Below are positions 1-8,426 of a DNA stretch of 33,038 bases, piece after piece. The notes beneath the pieces were generated by a model. The model did not search any database. It was given only the letters and a program-made list of their open reading frames with translations, and was not told the origin of the DNA. How positions within the stretch are numbered: position 1 is the stretch's first letter; each line of letters begins with the position of its first letter. Position numbers and translations under genes: made by a program. The DNA is from Eubacteriales bacterium (lineage in GTDB: Bacteria; Bacillota; Clostridia; Peptostreptococcales; Acidaminobacteraceae), in NCBI GenBank assembly GCA_030625575.1, contig DAOUQP010000009.1:1-33038 (forward strand), written 5' to 3'.

Positions 1-42
1 ATCAACGGAGAAAGCATCAGTTTATACAGCGAGAATATATAA
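1..42 (+). CDS. 3' end of an upstream gene (partial)
   Basis: An open frame enters from the left edge and stops with TAA at 40-42, giving 13 residues (INGESISLYSENI). The next gene starts at the following base, so the two are probably co-transcribed. Because that gene is TenI-like, this may be the end of another thiamine-synthesis gene, but the peptide is too short to identify. The frame could also be open by chance. Confidence 0.45.
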   Translation: MNGESISLYSENI

Positions 43-636
43 ATGCTCTGGCTTATAACAAATAGAAGCTTAGTGAAAAGCGGTGAATATTTTAAAACGA
101 TAGAAGAAAGCATCAGGGGCGGAGTTGATGTTATTATTCTGAGAGAAAAAGATCTGACTTTTCATGAATTATATTCTATTGCCACTAAGATTAAAAAAAA
201 TATTGAGAAAACTGATGTTAAACTCATAATAAATAGTAATTTAGACCTCGCAAAAGCAATAAAAGCGGATGGGTTTCATTGTAGTTATAAGGATTTTATA
301 AAGAAGCCTATTGTTTATCAAGGACTTACGGGAGTGTCGATCCACAGTGTTTCTGAGGCGATAGAGGCAGAGAGACTTGGGGCGAGTTATGTAATTGCCA
401 GTCATATTTTTCATACGAAATGTAAAGAAAATTTACCTCCAAAAGGAATTGAATTTATAACAGAGATAAAGAATCGGATAAATATTCCTGTTATTGCATT
501 AGGGGGTATTAATGTAAATCTTGTCAACGAAACATTGGAAGCTGGGGCGGACGGTATTGCTATAATGTCGGGTATCATGGGTAATTCAGAACCGTTCATT
601 CAAACTAGAAAGTATAAAAGTGTTATATTTGATTGA
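43..636 (+). CDS. tenI: TenI-like thiazole tautomerase / thiamine phosphate synthase family
   Basis: A 197-residue TIM-barrel protein of the ThiE/TenI family. Visible signatures are ILREKDL near residue 32, GVSIHS near 97, the TenI-type segment HTKCKENLPPKG, PVIALGGI near 149 and ADGIAIMSGI near 168. The CK..PP.G loop resembles TenI of Bacillus more than ThiE. The usual ThiE motif GVHLGQ.D is replaced by GFHCSYKD, which argues against a true thiamine-phosphate synthase. TenI isomerises the thiazole carboxylate phosphate in thiamine synthesis. ATG directly follows the stop of the preceding frame, which fits translational coupling; no strong ribosome site is seen. Family membership is firm; the choice of TenI over ThiE is inference from motifs. 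Confidence 0.82.
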   Translation: MLWLITNRSLVKSGEYFKTIEESIRGGVDVIILREKDLTFHELYSIATKIKKNIEKTDVKLIINSNLDLAKAIKADGFHCSYKDFIKKPIVYQGLTGVSIHSVSEAIEAERLGASYVIASHIFHTKCKENLPPKGIEFITEIKNRINIPVIALGGINVNLVNETLEAGADGIAIMSGIMGNSEPFIQTRKYKSVIFD

Positions 637-638
637 TT

Positions 639-693
639 TAAGGAAAATCTTTTATTTTTTTTTTAAAAAAATAAAGGATTTTCTTATTTTTTG
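639..693 (+). terminator. Rho-independent terminator after tenI
   Basis: A long AT-rich hairpin: the arm AAGGAAAATCTTTTAT (640-655) pairs with ATAAAGGATTTTCTT (671-685), with T/A tracts closing the inner stem. A T-run (687-692) follows. It separates the thiamine-type unit from the dcw operon. The near symmetry and A/T tracts would also allow function on the opposite strand. Confidence 0.85.
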
Positions 694-707
694 TCGAATA
701 TTATTAA

Positions 708-740
708 AAAGTGGTTTAAAGTGGATAGAAGTGGGGTACA
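708..740 (+). promoter_or_regulatory. Three MraZ-box direct repeats upstream of mraZ
   Basis: GTGG occurs at 711, 721 and 731, exactly 10 nt apart, each preceded by AAA or GAA (AAAGTGGTTT, AAAGTGGATA, GAAGTGGGGT). MraZ is known to bind phased direct repeats of this kind ahead of its own gene and to repress the dcw operon. The spacing equals about one helical turn, so all copies lie on one DNA face. No convincing -35/-10 pair could be placed; TATTAT at 699-704 is a possible -10 just upstream. Confidence 0.8.
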
Positions 741-762
741 TTCCCTATTAAGGGTGAGGATT

Positions 763-1194
763 ATGTTTATTGGTGAATATCAACATAATATAGATACAAA
801 GGGCAGAATCAACGTTCCTGCCAAGTTCAGAGAGGCGTTGGGCGAGAAGTTCTATCTTACAAAAGGATTGGACAATTCCCTATTTTGCTTTCCTGAAGTT
901 GAATGGAAGGTGTTCGAAGACAAATTGAAATCTTTGCCACTTACTAATCGCAATGCGAGGGCCTTTGTTAGATTGTTCTTTGCAGGAGCTACAGAATGTT
1001 CATTGGATAAACAAGGGAGGATTTTAGTTCCTCAAATATTGAGAGAACATTCTCAAATTGAAAAAGAGGTAATGATAATAGGCGTTGGTACGCGAGTGGA
1101 AATATGGAGCTTAGATAAGTGGAATGCTTACATTGATCCAGACAATATCAGTTATGATGAAATCGCCGAACATATGGCAGATTTAGGAATATAG
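763..1194 (+). CDS. mraZ: Transcriptional regulator MraZ
   Basis: A 143-residue protein of usual MraZ length with two tandem AbrB/SpoVT-like DNA-binding halves. Their hallmark DxxGR motifs are DTKGR (residues 11-15) and DKQGR (82-86), each followed by a hydrophobic-Val-Pro. It forms a ring-shaped oligomer that binds the direct repeats just upstream and tunes the dcw operon. ATG at 763 is chosen because GGGTGAGG lies at 752-759 and the protein then begins MFIGEYQH, as in the family. A longer frame from TTG at 691 would run through the operator. The stop is followed within 11 nt by rsmH. Confidence 0.97.
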   Translation: MFIGEYQHNIDTKGRINVPAKFREALGEKFYLTKGLDNSLFCFPEVEWKVFEDKLKSLPLTNRNARAFVRLFFAGATECSLDKQGRILVPQILREHSQIEKEVMIIGVGTRVEIWSLDKWNAYIDPDNISYDEIAEHMADLGI

Positions 1195-1204
1195 AGGTGA
1201 GAAT

Positions 1205-2137
1205 ATGGAATTTAGCCATTACAGTGTTATGTTGAATGAAGTTGTTGAAGGTTTAATGATAAACCCTAATGGAATCTATGTTGATGGAACATTAGGTGGA
1301 GCGGGTCATTCGGTTGAAATCATCAAAAAACTAGATGATGGAATGCTTATAGGAATCGATCAAGATCAAGATGCACTTAAATTTGCTAGGCAGAAGTTAA
1401 ATGAGCATTCAGGTAAATTCATACTTGTTCATTCGAATTTCTCTCATATCAAAGAGATAATCGAGGATTTGGAATACGAAGAAGTTGATGGAGTATTGTT
1501 GGATTTAGGAGTTTCCTCATATCAACTGGATACTCCTGAAAGAGGATTTTCTTATAATCACGATGCAGAACTAGACATGAGAATGAATGCTGAAGAACCA
1601 CTAACTGCATACGAGGTGGTCAATACATATTCGTTGGAAGAACTTAGCAATATTATCAAAGAATACGGTGAAGACAGATGGCATTATAGAATTGCTCAAT
1701 TCATAGTCAATGAAAGAGAAATCAAACCGATTAAAACTACATTTGATTTAGTTGAAGTTATAAAAAAAGCTGTACCTAAAGGAGCAAGGAAAGACGGTCC
1801 TCATCCAGCGAAGAGGACATTTCAAGCTATCAGAATTGAAGTGAACAATGAACTCGGAATTATTGAAAAAACAATTAGAGACGCTGTTGATAAATTAAAA
1901 TCCGGTGGAAGAATTGCTATTATCACTTTTCATTCTCTCGAAGATAGATTAGTTAAAACTACCTTCAACGATTTGAAAAAAGATTGTATTTGTCCACCTG
2001 AATATCCAATATGCATTTGTGATCATAGGGCGGTAGTCAAGGTGATAACTAGAAAACCAATGATTGCAAGCATGAAAGAATTAGAGTTCAATCCACGCTC
2101 GCGCAGTGCGAAATTAAGAATTGCTGAAAAATTGTAA
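1205..2137 (+). CDS. rsmH: 16S rRNA (cytosine(1402)-N(4))-methyltransferase RsmH
   Basis: A 310-residue S-adenosylmethionine-dependent methyltransferase (older name MraW) that N4-methylates C1402 in the 16S rRNA decoding site. Visible motifs are GGAGHS near residue 31 (SAM loop), GIDQDQDAL near 50, LDLGVSS near 100, PERGFSY near 111, the substrate-binding HPAKRTFQA near 201 and ITFHSLEDR near 240. The length is typical. The ribosome site GAGGTGA overlaps the mraZ stop region. Second gene of the dcw operon, its conserved place across bacteria. Confidence 0.97.
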   Translation: MEFSHYSVMLNEVVEGLMINPNGIYVDGTLGGAGHSVEIIKKLDDGMLIGIDQDQDALKFARQKLNEHSGKFILVHSNFSHIKEIIEDLEYEEVDGVLLDLGVSSYQLDTPERGFSYNHDAELDMRMNAEEPLTAYEVVNTYSLEELSNIIKEYGEDRWHYRIAQFIVNEREIKPIKTTFDLVEVIKKAVPKGARKDGPHPAKRTFQAIRIEVNNELGIIEKTIRDAVDKLKSGGRIAIITFHSLEDRLVKTTFNDLKKDCICPPEYPICICDHRAVVKVITRKPMIASMKELEFNPRSRSAKLRIAEKL

Positions 2138-2163
2138 AACAGCTATTTGAAAGGAGGATTCAA

Positions 2164-2673
2164 ATGTCTACAATAAATAATTATGCGACTTATAATTACG
2201 ATGAAATGATGCATAAAGACATAGTTTACAAGTCTAAGAAAATAAATGATAAAAACGAAATAAAAAAAATTAAAGCGAGTATCATTAATAGATTATTTGC
2301 AGCATTGATGATTATTATGGTATTTGGATCTATGGCATACCTGTTGATTCGCTATGCTGAAATCAACGAAATCAAATATAAAAATTTTGAATTGAAACAA
2401 GAAATCGAATCTATATCGATTCAAGTCGAAGAATTAAAATACAGAATCGATTCAACAATGAGCTTAAATAATATCGAAAATTATGCAGTCAATAAATTAG
2501 GTATGCAGTATCCACAAGATTATCAAATAGTATATATAGAAACTCAAACAAAATATGCTTTGAATATTGAAAAAAGTGGAGAAGTGTTAGATAATGATTC
2601 TATAGCCATTAACGGAAGTGCAACAGAAGAGAAGAGCTTTGTTGCTTCAATTATTGATTGGTTTTGGAATTAG
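2164..2673 (+). CDS. ftsL: Cell division protein FtsL-like
   Basis: A 169-residue single-pass membrane protein. A basic cytosolic N-terminus (about 1-40) is followed by one hydrophobic helix (about 42-63) and an extracytoplasmic stretch rich in E, K, I and L (about 66-115) that looks like a coiled coil, then a short variable tail. FtsL with DivIC and DivIB forms the trimer that activates FtsW/FtsI at the septum. FtsL sequences diverge widely, so the call rests on topology, size and position between rsmH and the transpeptidase gene. A strong AAAGGAGG precedes the ATG. The tail ending IDWFWN is unremarkable in this family. Confidence 0.88.
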   Translation: MSTINNYATYNYDEMMHKDIVYKSKKINDKNEIKKIKASIINRLFAALMIIMVFGSMAYLLIRYAEINEIKYKNFELKQEIESISIQVEELKYRIDSTMSLNNIENYAVNKLGMQYPQDYQIVYIETQTKYALNIEKSGEVLDNDSIAINGSATEEKSFVASIIDWFWN

Positions 2674-2681
2674 GAGGACTT

Positions 2682-4655
2682 ATGAATAAAATGCTGAGAA
2701 AAAGAAATCAAAGGCTTACTTTTATTTTTGCTGTAGTAAGTCTTATTTTTTTTGTGTTGATAAGCAGACTATTTTTTGTTCAAGTATTTAATGCTGAAGA
2801 ATATCAAACTTTGGCATCCATGCAAAGGACTAGAGATATTTCCATACCAGCTATGAGAGGGTCTATCTATGATAGGAATGGTACAAAGCTAGCCTTTAGT
2901 ATTAAAACATTTACAATTTGGACAAGACCTAGTGAAGTGACTGATATAAATATAGCGCTTGATAGTATAAATAGTATAATTAAAATAGATATTGATGATG
3001 TTTTAGAAAAAATCGAAGCGGGAAATTCGATGATCAACATAAAAAGAGGTTTAAATAAAGAAAAGGCAGATGCAATTATAAACTTGGAATTAAAAGGTGT
3101 TTGGGTAACGGATGATATTCAAAGAGTGTATCCATATGAAAATTTCGCAGCTCACATTATAGGTCATACAACAATAGACAATCTAGGAATTGCAGGCCTC
3201 GAACAATCCTATAACGATGTCATGACCGGAATTCCCGGCAAATATCTTGTTAGTACCGATGCAAGTGGTAGACAGTTGGCGTTTGGAACCGATAAAAAAT
3301 ATGCGCCGATAGACGGGTACGATATTGTCTTGACGATAGATCGAATCATACAGCATTATTTGGAATCGGCATTGGAAGATGGCTATGATGAAAATGATCC
3401 CAAGGGTGTCATGGGTATTGTTATGGACACTAAAACTGGTGAAATTCTGGCGATGGCATCAAAACCGGATTATAATCTCAATGTGCCCAGGGATGCAAAC
3501 GACGATTATTATGATGTTGACCTGGATGAAATGAGCGACAACGAGAAAGTGGCATTTTGGTCCAGGACGTGGCGAAATCCTCTGGTAAGCGACTTGTATG
3601 AACCAGGAAGTGTATTTAAGCTGATAACTTCATCTGCTGGTTTAGAGGAAAATGTCGTAACTCCTTATACTAAATTTGATGCTCACGGGTATTTGATTGT
3701 CGATGGTGTAAAGATAAATTGTTGGTCCCATAGACATCCTCACGGAGTGCAGACGTTGACAGAGGGGCTTGAAAACAGTTGTAATCCAGTGTTTATGGAA
3801 ATAGAAATGATGCTGGGCAAAGAAGTGCTTTATGGTTATGTCGACAATTTTGGGTTTAATGAAAAGACGTATTTAGGATTGCCGGCAGAAACAAATTCAC
3901 TGCTTATTCCTCTTGAAAATCTTAATAATGTAGAAGCGGCTACTATGAGTTTTGGACAGGGAATATCTATAACGCCACTTCAGATGATTAGAGCTATAGG
4001 CGCTATTGCCAATAACGGGCTTATGATGCAGCCGTATATAGTTAAAGAAATAATCGATTCAAATGGTAATGTTATCGATCAATTCATGCCGGAAAAAATA
4101 AGACAAGTTATAAGCGAAAAAACATCTGTTGAAATGCGTTTGATGATGGAATCTGTAGTGGAGAACGGCTCGGGTGCAAATGCTAGAATTGATGGGATTA
4201 GGATTGGTGGAAAAACAGGTACAAGTCAAAAAAATGTGAATGGTCAATATAGTGATGATTTGTCCATTGCATCTTTTACAGCAATTGGACCGGTTGAAGA
4301 TCCGCAAATCGCGATATTGATCATCGTCGATGAACCTAGCTATAGTTCGTATGGTTCTGTGGTTGCCGCACCTATTGCAGGAAAAGTATTAGAAGATACT
4401 TTTAGATATCTTGGAGTCATGCCGGAAGAAGATGAAGAAGCATTTATAGAAGTTCCAGATTTAGTTGGGATGTCATATGAAGAGGCTTCTAAAAAATCAA
4501 AATCGATGAATTTAACTTTAAATGTTTCTTCAGATGAGGACATAGAAGAAGAATTTATTGTTATAGATCAATATCCAAAGGCGGGAAAAATGGTTAAAGA
4601 AAATGCTTTGTTGATAATAAAAGTTCAAAGGATGGTTGAAAGTGAAACTAATTAA
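2682..4655 (+). CDS. Septal peptidoglycan transpeptidase (class B PBP, FtsI/SpoVD type, one PASTA domain)
   Basis: A 657-residue class B penicillin-binding protein. One N-terminal membrane helix (about 12-33) precedes a dimerisation domain and the transpeptidase domain with S310-V-F-K313 (acylated serine), S366-C-N368 and K511-T-G-T514. A single PASTA domain starts near 590 (VPDLVGMSYEEA) and ends near 650. One C-terminal PASTA is typical of Bacillus SpoVD, but as the only transpeptidase gene here, beside ftsL and upstream of ftsW, it is probably the division enzyme. It cross-links new septal wall made by FtsW. ATG at 2682 is chosen because AGGAGG lies at 2672-2677. The reading frame overlaps murE by 14 nt. 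Confidence 0.93.
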   Translation: MNKMLRKRNQRLTFIFAVVSLIFFVLISRLFFVQVFNAEEYQTLASMQRTRDISIPAMRGSIYDRNGTKLAFSIKTFTIWTRPSEVTDINIALDSINSIIKIDIDDVLEKIEAGNSMINIKRGLNKEKADAIINLELKGVWVTDDIQRVYPYENFAAHIIGHTTIDNLGIAGLEQSYNDVMTGIPGKYLVSTDASGRQLAFGTDKKYAPIDGYDIVLTIDRIIQHYLESALEDGYDENDPKGVMGIVMDTKTGEILAMASKPDYNLNVPRDANDDYYDVDLDEMSDNEKVAFWSRTWRNPLVSDLYEPGSVFKLITSSAGLEENVVTPYTKFDAHGYLIVDGVKINCWSHRHPHGVQTLTEGLENSCNPVFMEIEMMLGKEVLYGYVDNFGFNEKTYLGLPAETNSLLIPLENLNNVEAATMSFGQGISITPLQMIRAIGAIANNGLMMQPYIVKEIIDSNGNVIDQFMPEKIRQVISEKTSVEMRLMMESVVENGSGANARIDGIRIGGKTGTSQKNVNGQYSDDLSIASFTAIGPVEDPQIAILIIVDEPSYSSYGSVVAAPIAGKVLEDTFRYLGVMPEEDEEAFIEVPDLVGMSYEEASKKSKSMNLTLNVSSDEDIEEEFIVIDQYPKAGKMVKENALLIIKVQRMVESETN

Positions 4656-6075
4656 TGTGATTAAGGGTTTAGAATATGATGGCGACATAGATGGAAATAT
4701 TGAAATCAAAGGAATTGCCTATGATTCTAGAAAAGTAGAAGAAGGATATATATTTGTTGCAATTAAAGGGTTTAAAGTAGATGGGCATGATTTTGTAGAT
4801 CAAGCAATAAAAAAAGGAGCGGCTTTAATAGTTGCTGAAAGAGAAATAGATTTAAATATAAAGTTTATAAAAGTTGAAAATTCAAGGATATCATTAGCCT
4901 TGATCAGCAAAAATTATTATGAGAATCCAACCCGGTCGATAAATTTAATAGGTGTGACTGGAACTAACGGAAAAACTTCAATCACATATATTGTTAGAGA
5001 TATGCTCACCAGTATGAATTTTGAAAGCGGACTTATCGGTACGATTCAAAATTGCATCGGTAATGAGATTGTTGAAACTAATTCTACAACTCCTGAATCT
5101 TTGGAACTGAATGAGTTGTTTTCTAAAATGAAAAACAAAAATATAGAACATGCAGTTATGGAAGTGTCATCGCATGCTTTGAGTTTATCTAGAGTCCATG
5201 GTTTAGACTTCGATATCGCGACTTTTACAAATCTGACACAAGATCATTTGGATTATCATGAGAACATGGATAATTACTTCAATGAAAAAAGGAAATTGTT
5301 TGAAACAGCAAAAAAAACCTTGATTAATATCGATGATGAATATGGTGAGAAATTATATAATGAATATAAGGAAAAATCGTATTCGTACAGTATAAATAAA
5401 GATGCGGATTTCAATGGAAGCTCTATTGAAATGTCATCTGCTGGAACATCGTTTGTTCTAACATATCAAAACAGGCGACATTTGATTTCTACACCATTCT
5501 ATGGCAATATATATGTTCTGAATGTTATTGCGGCTATAGGGAGTTTGGTGGCGTTGGGGCTGGATATAGATGATGTAGTTAAAGCGACTCAATCGATAAA
5601 ACCTGTGCTTGGTAGACTAGAGCAGGTTCAGAACGATTTGGGAATAAATATTCTTGTCGATTATGCTCATACACCTGATGCTTTGAATAATGTATTGACC
5701 ATAGGCAAATCTTTTACTGAAGGACGTTTAATCAGTGTCTTTGGTTGTGGTGGAGATAGAGATAAAACCAAGAGACCGAAAATGGGCAGGATTTCTGAAG
5801 AAATTGCCGATTTTACGATTATAACCAGTGATAATCCTAGGACTGAAGATCCAGAATTGATAATCAAGGACATACTGACGGGTATTCAAGAAAACTCAAA
5901 CAGATATACAGTGATTTCTAATAGAAAAATCGCTATTGAAAAGAGTATAGAAATTGCTAAACCCGGAGATACAATTATTATCGCAGGCAAGGGGCATGAA
6001 ACTTATCAGATAATAGGAACAGTGAAGAATCATTTCAGTGATGTCGAAGTGGCGCTAGAATATATAAAGGGGTAA
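4642..6075 (+). CDS. murE: UDP-MurNAc-L-Ala-D-Glu:meso-diaminopimelate ligase
   Basis: A 477-residue Mur ligase adding the third residue of the stem peptide. The ATP loop GVTGTNGKTS is at 104-113. The UDP-substrate region includes NSTTPESLE, and the carbamylated-lysine/metal region follows. D397-N-P-R400 is the signature of enzymes that select meso-diaminopimelate rather than lysine, so the wall is inferred to be mDAP type. GTG at 4642 is preferred: AAAGGA (4627-4632) sits 9 nt upstream, whereas TTG at 4636 is only 3 nt from it. The start lies inside the end of the transpeptidase gene, suggesting coupled translation. Confidence 0.95.
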   Translation: MKLINVIKGLEYDGDIDGNIEIKGIAYDSRKVEEGYIFVAIKGFKVDGHDFVDQAIKKGAALIVAEREIDLNIKFIKVENSRISLALISKNYYENPTRSINLIGVTGTNGKTSITYIVRDMLTSMNFESGLIGTIQNCIGNEIVETNSTTPESLELNELFSKMKNKNIEHAVMEVSSHALSLSRVHGLDFDIATFTNLTQDHLDYHENMDNYFNEKRKLFETAKKTLINIDDEYGEKLYNEYKEKSYSYSINKDADFNGSSIEMSSAGTSFVLTYQNRRHLISTPFYGNIYVLNVIAAIGSLVALGLDIDDVVKATQSIKPVLGRLEQVQNDLGINILVDYAHTPDALNNVLTIGKSFTEGRLISVFGCGGDRDKTKRPKMGRISEEIADFTIITSDNPRTEDPELIIKDILTGIQENSNRYTVISNRKIAIEKSIEIAKPGDTIIIAGKGHETYQIIGTVKNHFSDVEVALEYIKG

Positions 6076-6079
6076 AATT

Positions 6080-7459
6080 ATGAAATTTATTAATATTGAC
6101 GAAATATTAAAACCTTTGAATGCCAAGCTTAATAATGTTGATAAAAAGTCATCCATCGATGTAAATCATATTTGTATCGACTCTAGAACAATAGATGAAG
6201 AATCTATTTTCTTGCCTATTGTCGGAGAGAATTTTGATGGGCATCAATTTATCCAAAAAGCTTTCGATAAAGGAATCAAACTTTCCTTTTGTTCTAAGAA
6301 CCATTATGAAAATCATTATGAAACAATGAAAAATCTACCTTTGATTATTGTTGAAGATACATTGATGGCGCTTCAGAATCTAGCTAGATATGTTATCTCT
6401 TTATCAAATGCAAAAGTGGTTGCAATAACAGGTTCGACAGGGAAGACAACCACAAAGGATTTTATTTATGAAGTTCTAAGACAGAAATATAAAGTGGTCA
6501 AAACTTTAGGAAATTTCAATAATCATATTGGAATGCCTCTTACTATATTGGGGGCGGAAGAAGGCACTGAAATATTTGTCTTGGAAATGGGAATGAATCA
6601 TTTTGGCGAAATCCACAATTTGGCCAAGATCGCAAGACCGGACTACGCTGTAATAACAAACATCGGAACAAGCCATATTGAAAACCTCGGTTCTCAAGAA
6701 GGAATTTTAAAAGCAAAAATGGAAATTACAGATTATTTCAATGAAGACTGTACTTTGATTCTAAATAATGAAGATAAGCTTCTTGATGGTCTTTATCAAG
6801 AACCTTCTCGATATAAAAAAAGCAATTATGGATTTGATGATGGTGTTGATTATAAAATAACAGATATAGAATCGGATAATTATTTTCAGCATAATTATAG
6901 AATCAATCAAATGGAAATGAAATTAAGTGTACCAGGCAAACATAATGTTCTTAATAGCGCAAATGGTGTTATAATAGGTAAATTATTTGAAGTTGATGAT
7001 GATTCAATTAAAAAGGCTATAGAATCCTACCAAGGAGAAAAAATGCGCCTTAACGTGGTGAAAAATGAAAAAGGAATCATAATTATCAATGATGCTTATA
7101 ATGCAAGCCCAGATTCGATGAAAAGCAGCCTCGAAATGATAAAAAACATCGATGGAATGCGTAGAATTGTATTTTTAGGGGACATGTTCGAGATGGGTGA
7201 ACATTCCATTGAAGGACATCGTTTAGTTGGAGATTATGTCGACCTTGAGACGACTGATTTGTGTATAACGATTGGAGAATTTGCTAATCACATAGGTGAG
7301 CGTTTAATCGAGCGAGGATTTGAAGAAGAAAAGGTTTTTCATGTTGAAAGCTATGATGAAGCCGCGAAAATTCTAAATGATTATTTAAAAAAAGGAGATG
7401 CATTATTAATTAAGGGATCTCGTGGTATGATGATGGAAAAGATACTTGAAAAAATATAA
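6080..7459 (+). CDS. murF: UDP-MurNAc-tripeptide--D-Ala-D-Ala ligase
   Basis: A 459-residue Mur ligase that adds D-Ala-D-Ala to complete UDP-MurNAc-pentapeptide in the cytoplasm. The ATP loop is AITGSTGKTTTK (115-126), followed by NFNNHIGMPLTIL (typical of MurF), EMGMNHFGEI, and the C-terminal domain motif NDAYNASPDSM. The start is ATG four nt after the murE stop, with AAAGGGG at the end of murE as ribosome site. Length and order (murE-murF-mraY) are standard. Nothing unusual was noticed. Confidence 0.96.
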   Translation: MKFINIDEILKPLNAKLNNVDKKSSIDVNHICIDSRTIDEESIFLPIVGENFDGHQFIQKAFDKGIKLSFCSKNHYENHYETMKNLPLIIVEDTLMALQNLARYVISLSNAKVVAITGSTGKTTTKDFIYEVLRQKYKVVKTLGNFNNHIGMPLTILGAEEGTEIFVLEMGMNHFGEIHNLAKIARPDYAVITNIGTSHIENLGSQEGILKAKMEITDYFNEDCTLILNNEDKLLDGLYQEPSRYKKSNYGFDDGVDYKITDIESDNYFQHNYRINQMEMKLSVPGKHNVLNSANGVIIGKLFEVDDDSIKKAIESYQGEKMRLNVVKNEKGIIIINDAYNASPDSMKSSLEMIKNIDGMRRIVFLGDMFEMGEHSIEGHRLVGDYVDLETTDLCITIGEFANHIGERLIERGFEEEKVFHVESYDEAAKILNDYLKKGDALLIKGSRGMMMEKILEKI

Positions 7460-7475
7460 ATGATGAGGGATATGA

Positions 7476-8417
7476 ATGAATATAAATAATTTTGCGGTTT
7501 TGGCATCTATAGTTATAGTTATGCTTATGGGGCCAGTTTTTATACCGTACTTGGGAAAGCTGAAATTCGGTCAGATGATTAGAGAAGAAGGACCCAAGAG
7601 TCATTATCAAAAGCAAGGCACTCCAACAATGGGTGGAATCATGTTCATTGTTGCAATACTGATAAGTTCGGTTATTGCGGGGTTATTAAGCACTAAGTAT
7701 AATTTTGTATTGATCAGTTTGGTATTATTTGCAATTATAGGATTTGCCGATGATTATATAAAAGTCGTTTTAAAAAGAAATTTAGGGTTGAGAGCTTATC
7801 AGAAGTTCGCTATGCAGACGTTGTTTGCCTTGGTTATAGCGTATTTAACTTACGATATAGGGAGAAATATAATTATTCCGTTTACAAATACAACTATAGA
7901 TTTAGGCATTTGGTATTTTCCTTTTACTTTTATATTTCTAACTGCAATTACAAATAGCGTTAATCTAACAGACGGGCTTGATGGTTTATCAACTGGACTT
8001 AGCATAATTTATGCAATATTCTATTTTGCCTTGGCTTATATGACAAGTGAAATCGATTTGATGAATATTTCATTGATATTTATTTTTGCTCTGTTAGGAT
8101 TTTTATATTTCAATAAATATCCCGCTAAGGTTTTTATGGGGGATACGGGTAGTTTAGCTATTGGTGGATTTCTAGGTGGACTTGCATTAGTTACAAAAAC
8201 ACCTTTATTTGTACTGATTGTAGGAGGCGTATTTGTAATTGAAACATTATCTGTAATACTACAGGTTGCTTCTTTTAAAACCACTGGTAAAAGGATATTT
8301 AAAATGAGTCCATTACACCATCATTTTGAACTTAGTGGATGGTCGGAGAAAAAAATTGTCAGAGTTTTTTGGTTGGTTGGATTATTACTTACAATAGCAG
8401 GAATAATGATATATTAG
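7476..8417 (+). CDS. mraY: Phospho-N-acetylmuramoyl-pentapeptide transferase
   Basis: A 313-residue polytopic membrane enzyme, with about ten hydrophobic segments, that links phospho-MurNAc-pentapeptide to undecaprenyl phosphate to give lipid I. Conserved active-site segments are visible: GTPTMGGIMF near 49, the FADDYIK aspartates near 90, NLTDGLDGL near 163, the FMGDTGSLA aspartate near 219, and the C-terminal loop PLHHHFELSGWSE. ATG at 7476 follows GATGAGGGA; another ATG at 7472 is out of frame. The stop TAG abuts the murD leader. Confidence 0.97.
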   Translation: MNINNFAVLASIVIVMLMGPVFIPYLGKLKFGQMIREEGPKSHYQKQGTPTMGGIMFIVAILISSVIAGLLSTKYNFVLISLVLFAIIGFADDYIKVVLKRNLGLRAYQKFAMQTLFALVIAYLTYDIGRNIIIPFTNTTIDLGIWYFPFTFIFLTAITNSVNLTDGLDGLSTGLSIIYAIFYFALAYMTSEIDLMNISLIFIFALLGFLYFNKYPAKVFMGDTGSLAIGGFLGGLALVTKTPLFVLIVGGVFVIETLSVILQVASFKTTGKRIFKMSPLHHHFELSGWSEKKIVRVFWLVGLLLTIAGIMIY

Positions 8418-8426
8418 GTGAGAGAT

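Noticed and set aside
691-762. Longer MraZ frame starting at TTG 691
   Set aside because: It would translate through the MraZ boxes and the ribosome site at 752-759; the family N-terminus MFIGEYQH begins at ATG 763.
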